Assembly: GCA_964362625.1 (NCBI GenBank)
Contig: CAYIFA010000041.1
Span: 1 to 7,131 of the forward strand
Reading direction: 5' to 3'
DNA from: CAYIFA01 sp964362625
Lineage (GTDB): Bacteria > Patescibacteriota > Minisyncoccia > 1-14-0-10-42-19
DNA: 7,131 bases
Shown here: positions 1 to 4,956 of the stretch, one piece after another
Numbering within the stretch: the stretch's first letter is position 1
How the letters are laid out: every line of letters begins with the position of its first letter
Notes under the pieces: generated by a model
The model's input: the letters and a program-made list of their open reading frames with translations, nothing else
What the model was told of the DNA's origin: nothing
Database searches by the model: none
Translations under genes and position numbers: made by a program

Positions 1-37
1 CCGTCATGCTAGGCGGCTCCCCAATCAGGGTATTTTT
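1..37 (-). other. Gap after the last gene, with a possible ribosome site and start of a next gene
   Basis: After the TAA at 40-38 the minus strand has an A-rich run, then GGGGAG (22-17) nine bases before an ATG at 7-5. That spacing suits a Shine-Dalgarno and start codon of a gene continuing out of the window. Only two codons are visible, so this is a hint only. No terminator hairpin with a T-run is present for the gene just upstream. Confidence 0.25.
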
Positions 38-424
38 TTATAATCTGCATACCGATGAAATTAACCGGTCAAAATTCGCGTGGCTATCATATAATTTTGC
101 CGGCATAACGAATAAAACTTTAGCCCCCAATATTTTGCCGCGGGTCATATCAATAAAAAAATTGAATACATTTGGCGGCATTTGGGCGCTAAAATTAACA
201 AAAAACTTCTCCCCGGCTCTTAGCTTATTCTCTACTTCCGGCAACTTATGCACCAGTTCATTGTCTTTTATTTCGCCGAAGCCCCCTTTTTTCAATTCGG
301 CCAATATATCTTTTTGGTTTTTTGCGCTGGTCAATACCGCGCCAACCGGCGTTATGCCGTCATAACCAAGCGCGCCAAGCCCCTCCAGATAATCCTCGAG
401 TTTTTCTTGGCTCTTTTTGGTCAT
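38..424 (-). CDS. Uncharacterised 128-residue protein
   Basis: I do not recognise this protein. It is soluble-looking, with a charged N-terminus (about 1-12), a Gly-rich turn (LEGLGALGYDGITPVG at 13-28), a probable helix with a basic end (about 36-46), and a hydrophobic central to C-terminal part (FFVNFSAQMPPNVFNFFIDM around 74-93 and KVLFVMPAKLY around 102-112). No catalytic motif, signal peptide or clear membrane helix is seen. The ATG at 424 is the only usable start: upstream to an in-frame TAA there is no ATG, GTG or TTG. It lacks a good Shine-Dalgarno and lies in a hairpin arm, with a possible coupled upstream ORF. A promoter sits in the gap before it. Real coding is supported by codon pattern and strand agreement with neighbours, but not by homology I can name. 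Confidence 0.65.
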   Translation of the reverse strand: MTKKSQEKLEDYLEGLGALGYDGITPVGAVLTSAKNQKDILAELKKGGFGEIKDNELVHKLPEVENKLRAGEKFFVNFSAQMPPNVFNFFIDMTRGKILGAKVLFVMPAKLYDSHANFDRLISSVCRL

Positions 425-448
425 GATTCGACTTCGCTCATCATGACC
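419..448 (-). repeat. REP-like palindrome over the start codon of the 128-residue gene
   Basis: A perfect 9-bp inverted repeat (minus strand GGTCATGAT and ATCATGACC) surrounds the 12-base core GAGCGAAGTCGA. The start codon (424-422) lies in its 3' arm, so the RNA hairpin would bury it. From memory, the core resembles a short hairpin repeat seen between genes in many bacterial genomes, with arms that vary but stay complementary. Only one copy occurs in this window. Confidence 0.55.
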
Positions 449-471
449 CTGAATAAAATTGAATGGGTCAT
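421..471 (-). CDS. Possible 16-codon upstream ORF, overlapping the next start as ATGA
   Basis: ATG at 471-469 opens a short frame encoding MTHSILFRVMMSEVES with TGA at 423-421. This stop overlaps the ATG (424-422) of the 128-residue gene in the ATGA arrangement typical of translational coupling. The ATG sits at the predicted transcription start, so it could be translated as a leaderless message. An AAAGG lies just before it, but too close (one base) to act as a normal Shine-Dalgarno. Ribosomes on this frame would open the hairpin covering the next start. The peptide shows no recognisable motif. It could be chance. Confidence 0.25.
   Translation of the reverse strand: MTHSILFRVMMSEVES
443..471 (-). 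repeat. Alternative hairpin in the 5' leader
   Basis: A perfect 7-bp inverted repeat (minus strand ATGACCC at 471-465 and GGGTCAT at 449-443) has a 15-base AT-rich loop. Its 3' arm is also the 5' arm of the hairpin at 419-448, so only one of the two can form at a time. It would be the first structure made if transcription starts near 471. Confidence 0.45.
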
Positions 472-477
472 ACCTTT

Positions 478-505
478 ATTATCCTCGAAATGATTATCTC
501 GTCAA
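478..505 (-). promoter_or_regulatory. Sigma-70 type promoter for the 128-residue protein gene
   Basis: On the minus strand TTGACG (505-500, five of six to consensus) is followed by 16 bases and then GATAAT (483-478, five of six). It begins just after the VWA gene stop at 507-509. The predicted transcription start is about 470-472, which coincides with an ATG at 471. This would make the last gene independently expressed even though no terminator separates it from the VWA gene. Confidence 0.6.
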
Positions 506-506
506 A

Positions 507-2726
507 TTACTCTCTGGTTTCAGTATATTTATACTTTTCCGGATTTACAATCATGTCTTCTAAAAGGCCGCCCAAAATTCCTGTTAATTCCTTGACCGTT
601 ATATTAGGCACTGATGTTGGGTAGAATTCTTTAACATGCTCGGTCCCCTCTCCTAGACCCAAAGCCACAAGTTTTTGATTAGTTGTCTCAAGGATTAACT
701 TGACGGCCTCAGTAAGATCTTCTGATGTACTATGGAGCCCATCCGGCATTCCATCCGAAATAACTATCAAAAATTTCTCCTTGGCATATTCCGCCGCTAA
801 CCCTTTAGAGGCGTCCAACAAGCAAGGCCCGTCGTCATTAAAGTTACTACGATTATTCCCGCCGGGATTCTTATCGCACGCTTCAAGGGTTATACCGCTT
901 ATTTTTTTTCTTATATCGTCATTCAATTCCTCTGAAAATTTTTTGAAAATTATCACCCGATCCTGAAATCCCAAAATTTCATTCCTAACCCCCAAACGAT
1001 TTAAAACTTCGGCAAGCAAAATTTTTGCTCTAAAATCCTGTTCAATCTTTTCCCCGTCCATTGATCCGGATAAATCATTTAAAAGAGTGAACGCGTAATC
1101 TTTTTTCTCCGGCAAATGCACGGATTCAAATATCCGGTCATCCGGCTTGGCTGCCCCGCCTTTGCGGCCGGATTCCCAGCGAAAAACCGCGGGCAAATTT
1201 ATTTTCGAACCAACCGAACGAAGCCGCATTTTTCGCTTAATATTCGGCGTAAAAATTTCTTCAAGTTCGCGGTAGAGCGTATCGTCCAACTCACGGACTT
1301 CTTCGTAAACCTGATCATATAATTCGCGGGTTCGGTGAAGACCGGCTTCCCGGCGTTCAAGATCTTTCATTTCCTCGGCAGTAGCTTTAACCGCTTTTAC
1401 GCGAACAGATTCCTTTTCTCGTTCAACTTCTCCTTGCTCTTTTCGCAGACGAAACTCTTCATGCGTTTCGCCGCCATCCACCAATTCGCTTGAATATTCT
1501 TTAACAAACTCATCTTCTATTTCTTCAAAAGCTTTCCTCGCCATTTCAATCAATTTTTCCTGAATATGTTTGGGGAGCTTATTAAATGCCTTTCTAAGCG
1601 CTTCAATCAGACGTTTACTTAATTTGTCCATTGGGATCGGCATGTGTTCTTCTCCGGCCTCCTCGCCCTCCGGGCGCATTGGAACGTCTTCTTCAGCGGA
1701 TTCTTCTCTTTTTACTTCGATCCCTTTTTCCTTTTCTTCCAACGCCTCTTCAATGGCCCGATCCATTTCCGCGGCCAGATCTTCGGACATTTGCTTTAGG
1801 GCGTCGGCGATTTCTTTGTCTCCTTCTTTCGCTTCGTCTCCCTCTCCCTCTCCACCTTTTTCGGACTCCTCCTTTTCTCTCTTCTCTTTTTCAGATTGCT
1901 TGGCCGCCTGCTCCAGCATCTGCCGCAATTTTTCCGTTTCAATATCTTCTTCCACCAGTTTTTTCACCTCCGGCCATATTTTTTTGTAAATAATTTTATA
2001 GCGTTCTTTGGACTTATCTAAAACTCCGCGCTCGTCGACATCTTCATCAGGAAGAATATGCTCAACCTCGAATAAGGCTTCCTTTATATTTTCATAAACA
2101 TGCCGGATATCAGCATATATTGCTCCGGCTTCCGGCGAACCCTCAATATGTCTGCCGTAAACAATCATTGAACCTAACTTAACAGATTTGGGAATATAGC
2201 CGATATTCTTTTTTATTTTACGTATTGCCTCTCCTTGCTGAAATTGATCTTCGCGCACCTCATCTACCCAACGTCCGGCCCCCGGATAACGATCGCGCAC
2301 AACCTGATCAGTGGGAAGCTCCTCTGCCGCGCTAATTAACTGATGAAACCCCGGCTCCTGCATCACACGATCCGGGATATATTGGTGGTGCCGGGTTATG
2401 GCGACGTGACCGGCTTCGTGTGCCGCCGAACCCTTAGCCACATTCTCGCTTGATTCCATGATGCGTTCGGGAACATGAACCATCCATCCTTTAGATTTTT
2501 TTGTTCTTGTGTCTATAATTTCTTGCGACCACCAACCTTCGCCTCTGCCTCCGGCTGATTCGACGCTAAGTCGATCAGCAAAAGATGATTTACTGGTTAT
2601 GCTAATGTTTTGTAAGCCGCCTATTCTTTCAATAAGCGATTTTAAATGCTCCCGTAAATCAGAAAAATCGCGCTTTTCTGGCTCTGTCGGCTCAACTTCC
2701 GGATGCCCTTCTTTGGTGTCCTCCAT
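507..2726 (-). CDS. Zincin-like (HEAGH) and CobT-like VWA domain protein
   Basis: A 739-residue protein with no signal peptide or membrane helix. The N-terminal third has AAHEAGHVA (101-109), a zinc-protease HExxH helix (H103, E104, H107). AAEELPTD (133-140) follows at a distance that could supply the third ligand (E135 or E136). Residues about 255-365 are a highly charged Glu/Lys-rich, probably coiled-coil linker, and a further helical region runs to about 490. The C-terminal third (about 540-725) is a VWA domain with a metal-ion-dependent adhesion site: D551-L-S-G-S555, an NDDG element (630-633) like that of CobT, and ISDGMPDG (656-663, D658). The CobT/NorD-like VWA proteins usually partner an AAA+ ATPase of the MoxR/CobS class, but none is in the window. 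The likely role is a cytoplasmic, metal-dependent assembly or maturation factor, or a protease adaptor. The ATG at 2726 has no Shine-Dalgarno. It is the last gene of the pcm operon. Domain calls are firm; function is inferred. Confidence 0.85.
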   Translation of the reverse strand: MEDTKEGHPEVEPTEPEKRDFSDLREHLKSLIERIGGLQNISITSKSSFADRLSVESAGGRGEGWWSQEIIDTRTKKSKGWMVHVPERIMESSENVAKGSAAHEAGHVAITRHHQYIPDRVMQEPGFHQLISAAEELPTDQVVRDRYPGAGRWVDEVREDQFQQGEAIRKIKKNIGYIPKSVKLGSMIVYGRHIEGSPEAGAIYADIRHVYENIKEALFEVEHILPDEDVDERGVLDKSKERYKIIYKKIWPEVKKLVEEDIETEKLRQMLEQAAKQSEKEKREKEESEKGGEGEGDEAKEGDKEIADALKQMSEDLAAEMDRAIEEALEEKEKGIEVKREESAEEDVPMRPEGEEAGEEHMPIPMDKLSKRLIEALRKAFNKLPKHIQEKLIEMARKAFEEIEDEFVKEYSSELVDGGETHEEFRLRKEQGEVEREKESVRVKAVKATAEEMKDLERREAGLHRTRELYDQVYEEVRELDDTLYRELEEIFTPNIKRKMRLRSVGSKINLPAVFRWESGRKGGAAKPDDRIFESVHLPEKKDYAFTLLNDLSGSMDGEKIEQDFRAKILLAEVLNRLGVRNEILGFQDRVIIFKKFSEELNDDIRKKISGITLEACDKNPGGNNRSNFNDDGPCLLDASKGLAAEYAKEKFLIVISDGMPDGLHSTSEDLTEAVKLILETTNQKLVALGLGEGTEHVKEFYPTSVPNITVKELTGILGGLLEDMIVNPEKYKYTETRE

Positions 2727-2732
2727 AAACTA

Positions 2733-2738
2733 AATATA
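2733..2738 (-). promoter_or_regulatory. Possible internal -10 box before the zincin-VWA gene
   Basis: TATATT on the minus strand lies six bases before the ATG at 2726, in the 17-base gap after mltG. The spacing fits a leaderless start. No recognisable -35 is found, and the AT-rich gap makes a chance match likely. The gene can also be read from the pcm promoter. Confidence 0.2.
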
Positions 2739-2743
2739 GCTTA

Positions 2744-3727
2744 TTACCTCAAATATTTCTCTTTGTTAATCTTATGTTCTTCAAAAGTCTTGGAGTAATG
2801 CGGGTTGCCAGCTTTGTCGTGAAGATAAAACCAAAAAGGCGACGCCTTTGGATAAATCGCGGCAAGAATTGCGTCAAGACCAGGGTTGGAGATCGGACCG
2901 ACGGGCAATCCGGGATACTTATAGGTGTTATATGGCGAATCAACGGCTAAATCATCGGCACTAAGAGCAAAAGTGCCATTGCCGGTTATATATGTGAGCG
3001 TCGCATCGGCTTGTAAAGCCATTCCGGCCTCCACCCTCTTCCACAAAATTCCGGAGATTATTTTGCGATCCTCCGTATCGCTCGCCTCTCGCTCAATGAT
3101 CGAGGCCATAGTAATGACATCAAAAATTGTTTTGCCTTGTCGGGCGATTTCTCCGCGCAATTCCGGCGTTAATTTATGGTCAAAATTTTCAAGCATCACG
3201 CCAACGACATTTTCCGGACCGATGTTTGGCGGAAAAAAATAAGTATCCGGGAAAAGATAACCCTCTAAACTGGACGGCTTCGGTTTGTCGGCTAAAAAAG
3301 AAAACTCATCGCCAAAATCATCGTTAGCCGCCTTCAAAATTTCTGATGCCTGATACATTTTTTTATTTTCAAAAATCGCGGCAATACTGCGAAGCGTTTC
3401 TCCCTCTCTTATGGTCACGCCTGCTAGCCCAATGCCGTTTTTGCCTTCAGTGAGGCGGTTGGCTATTTCAATAAGCCCCAACGGACGCTCAAAATAATAA
3501 AACCCGGCCTTGATATTACGCTCGCCTTCGAAAATTTTAATGTACAATTTAAAAATGTTTGCGGATCGGATGATGTTTTCGTCAACGAGTTTTCCGGCAA
3601 TCTGACTTAAGGTCATTCCATCTTTTACCTCAAAAGCCTTTTCTTTTGGAAACGAGAACGGCGCCGAGAAAATAAAATACGCGGCGAAAAGCAATGCTGC
3701 AAAAATTATAGCCGCTTTGTTAAACAT
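2744..3727 (-). CDS. mltG: Endolytic murein transglycosylase MltG (YceG-like)
   Basis: It cleaves nascent peptidoglycan glycan strands within the chain, leaving anhydro-muramyl ends, and so helps set strand length at the outer face of the cytoplasmic membrane. At 327 residues it is near the usual 330-350. One N-terminal membrane segment (about 5-24) anchors it. A LysM-like subdomain follows (about 31-97, with GMTLSQIAGKL), and the YceG catalytic domain runs to the end. Family marks include SLEGYLFPDTYFF (153-165), ASIIEREA (208-215) with the expected catalytic Glu212, MALQADATLTY (236-246), DSPYNTYKYPGLPVGPISNPG (263-283) and the terminal DKAGNPHYSKTFEEH. The start ATG lies inside the end of pcm (8-base overlap). 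Its stop is 17 bases before the ATG of the VWA gene, which supports one operon. It implies a walled cell with active peptidoglycan synthesis. Confidence 0.95.
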   Translation of the reverse strand: MFNKAAIIFAALLFAAYFIFSAPFSFPKEKAFEVKDGMTLSQIAGKLVDENIIRSANIFKLYIKIFEGERNIKAGFYYFERPLGLIEIANRLTEGKNGIGLAGVTIREGETLRSIAAIFENKKMYQASEILKAANDDFGDEFSFLADKPKPSSLEGYLFPDTYFFPPNIGPENVVGVMLENFDHKLTPELRGEIARQGKTIFDVITMASIIEREASDTEDRKIISGILWKRVEAGMALQADATLTYITGNGTFALSADDLAVDSPYNTYKYPGLPVGPISNPGLDAILAAIYPKASPFWFYLHDKAGNPHYSKTFEEHKINKEKYLR

Positions 3728-4355
3728 AAGGCACGAACACGAATCCAGGGTGTTCTTCGGAAATAAATTCGCCCTCGGATTTTTTTATAAATTTCCAAAT
3801 TGACCGCCCAATAGGCGTAACGATAACACCACCGATTTTCAGCTCACACTTCCAGTTCTCCGGCAAACATTTGCTCTTATCGGACTCCCTACATGCGATA
3901 GATGCGGCGGCAATAATTCGATCCGCCTCGCCATCGCCAACCACCGGCTTATCGCCATCCCCGCAATGAAATTCTGCGATACCGCTTCCAACAAAATTGT
4001 ATTTCCCCACATTTCTCTTCCCTAGTTCACAAAGCTCCAGGACTATTTCAATTGCATGAATTTTTCCGTTACCCCCGACAATGTTTGCAAGCATTGCGGT
4101 CTGCCACCCGGAACCAGAACCGATATCCAAGACAATTTCGCCGGATTGCGGTCCAAGCAATTCCAGCATGAATGCTACAGTATACGGCTGTGAAATAGTC
4201 TGTCCGTGTCCGATTGACAGCGCCTCATCAATATAAGCCTCATCGCCAAATTCAGCCGGCACAAAATCCCTTCGGTCAACCGCCAAGAAAGCCGAAATTA
4301 TCTGTGGAGATTTTAAAACTCCGATACCACGTAAATGCTTAACTAATTCTTCCAT
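3720..4355 (-). CDS. pcm: Protein-L-isoaspartate O-methyltransferase
   Basis: It transfers a methyl group from S-adenosylmethionine to L-isoaspartyl residues in damaged proteins, starting their repair in the cytoplasm. At 211 residues it has normal family length. Visible motifs are the family signature GQTISQPYTVAFM (51-63), the SAM-binding loop VLDIGSGSGWQTA (75-87), the following acidic strand GKIHAIEI (97-104), the ADRIIAAA strand (144-151), LKIGGVIVTPIG (172-183) and the terminal FVPYV. The stretch 152-170, between the catalytic-domain strands, holds three Cys (155, 163, 170) where the family usually has a simple Pro/Glu-rich link, but it does not disrupt the fold motifs. The ATG at 4355 follows a TATAAT box with almost no leader. 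Its last 8 bases overlap the start of mltG, so the two are probably translationally coupled. The family assignment is secure; the link to CPR-type homologues is from memory. Confidence 0.95.
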   Translation of the reverse strand: MEELVKHLRGIGVLKSPQIISAFLAVDRRDFVPAEFGDEAYIDEALSIGHGQTISQPYTVAFMLELLGPQSGEIVLDIGSGSGWQTAMLANIVGGNGKIHAIEIVLELCELGKRNVGKYNFVGSGIAEFHCGDGDKPVVGDGEADRIIAAASIACRESDKSKCLPENWKCELKIGGVIVTPIGRSIWKFIKKSEGEFISEEHPGFVFVPYV

Positions 4356-4366
4356 AATATTTTGAT

Positions 4367-4372
4367 ATTATA
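4367..4372 (-). promoter_or_regulatory. Probable -10 box of the pcm-mltG-VWA operon
   Basis: A consensus TATAAT on the minus strand lies 11 bases before the pcm ATG (4355) and four bases past the T-run of the preceding terminator. The -35 region would fall in the terminator loop (about 4390-4395) and matches the consensus poorly. The predicted start leaves a leader of about 4-6 bases. There is no room for, and no sign of, a Shine-Dalgarno sequence. Confidence 0.55.
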
Positions 4373-4376
4373 CTAC

Positions 4377-4402
4377 AAAAAAGAGCCCAGCTCAGGGCTC
4401 TT
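4377..4402 (-). terminator. Intrinsic terminator overlapping the end of the 166-codon gene
   Basis: A perfect 8-bp stem (4381-4388 with 4395-4402; minus strand AAGAGCCC and GGGCTCTT) has a 6-base loop (4389-4394) and is followed on the minus strand by more T residues (4380-4377). The TGA stop (4394-4392) sits in the loop, and the last two sense codons (Glu-Pro) form the 5' arm. Confidence 0.85.
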
Positions 4403-4892
4403 GGGGCAAAAACGCTTTTATAGCTGATTTTTGAGCTTTAGTTAGACGATCCCAAGTAACGCCTTCCAGGTTTAAGATAGGATCATCGCCTTTTTTAAAC
4501 CCCCAACGCTTAGGCACATAGTATTCATCTTTCCAATCGGAAAATAAAATCTCCATGCATTCGTGGAACAAACAAAGCGGCTTATCTTCGGCGTCAGGCG
4601 AAATAAATATTTTGTCTTCATCAGGCTTTATCCCAGCATGACAACGCGCATATCTCTTAGAAAGAACCCGGGCCATGCGCCTCTTGCGACCAATAATCGC
4701 ATTTTCTTTTTTGTCCCAATAGACATAACGATATTCTATGCTCCATTGCAAGCTCAGAAGAACGTCCATCGCCATCCAATAAACCCATTCGATTAACTTA
4801 GGTGAATCTCTATGGGCCCTATCCACGATAATCGCCTCCGTATCATTACTAGTGGGACTAACCCTGTTTCCAGCATAAAAAAACGCGCCCAT
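4392..4892 (-). CDS. Uncharacterised 166-residue protein with degenerate zincin-like HExxE helix
   Basis: I do not recognise the family. The protein is soluble-looking, without a signal peptide or convincing membrane helix, and rich in Trp and in basic residues around 69-80 (RKRRMARVLSKR). The central segment LCLFHECMEILFSDW (107-120) has the shape of the helix in small phage and bacterial zincins, where a hydrophobic run leads into HExxH followed by a hydrophobic stretch. Here the second His is Glu (H110, E111, E114), so a standard Zn site is unlikely. The C-terminal third has a motif-like pattern (WGFKKGDDP at 130-138, then TW..LT..QK). The ATG at 4892 is the only good start, because an in-frame TGA lies 12 bases upstream. 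No Shine-Dalgarno is seen. It is flanked by terminators on both sides, so it is probably a single-gene transcript. Its function is unknown. Confidence 0.75.
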   Translation of the reverse strand: MGAFFYAGNRVSPTSNDTEAIIVDRAHRDSPKLIEWVYWMAMDVLLSLQWSIEYRYVYWDKKENAIIGRKRRMARVLSKRYARCHAGIKPDEDKIFISPDAEDKPLCLFHECMEILFSDWKDEYYVPKRWGFKKGDDPILNLEGVTWDRLTKAQKSAIKAFLPQEP

Positions 4893-4898
4893 CTTTTC

Positions 4899-4904
4899 AA
4901 TACA
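4899..4904 (-). promoter_or_regulatory. Possible extended -10 box for the 166-residue protein gene
   Basis: Minus strand reads TGATGTATT, then six bases, then the ATG at 4892. TGTATT matches TATAAT at four of six positions and has the upstream TG of an extended -10. No convincing -35 is present. If used, transcription would begin at or next to the start codon. Some promoter is expected here, since a terminator lies just upstream. Confidence 0.3.
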
Positions 4905-4915
4905 TCATTCGGGTT

Positions 4916-4947
4916 AAAAAATAACGGCCCGTTAAAAACGGGCCGTT
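4916..4947 (-). terminator. Intrinsic terminator after the phosphoesterase gene
   Basis: A perfect 10-bp stem (4923-4932 with 4938-4947, AACGGCCCGT and ACGGGCCGTT) encloses a 5-base loop. On the minus strand it is followed by a T-rich run (4921-4916). It begins 10 bases after the TAG stop at 4957. The T-run on the minus side only gives the direction. It separates this gene from the 166-codon gene. Confidence 0.9.
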
Positions 4948-4956
4948 GGTTCTTTC

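Noticed and set aside
5..7. ATG on the minus strand with GGGGAG nine bases upstream, as the start of another gene.
   Set aside because: Only two codons fit in the window, so it is recorded as a hint within the 1-37 entry and not as a gene.
17..38. Plus-strand CCC-loop-GGG followed by TATTTTTTT, resembling a terminator.
   Set aside because: The stem is only three to four pairs and no plus-strand gene leads into it.
248..493. Plus-strand frame of 81 codons spanning the leader region.
   Set aside because: It is the shadow of the 128-residue gene and the hairpin region, with no supporting signal.
484..506. Possible terminator for the VWA gene in the bases after its stop.
   Set aside because: No stem of useful length and no T-run follows; the hairpins further down also lack a T-run. 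The region fits a promoter better.
1570..1993. Two overlapping plus-strand frames rich in Ser, Pro, Phe and Leu, one resembling a secreted low-complexity protein.
   Set aside because: They are the reverse reading of the Glu/Lys-rich linker of the VWA protein; no start signals and no domain.
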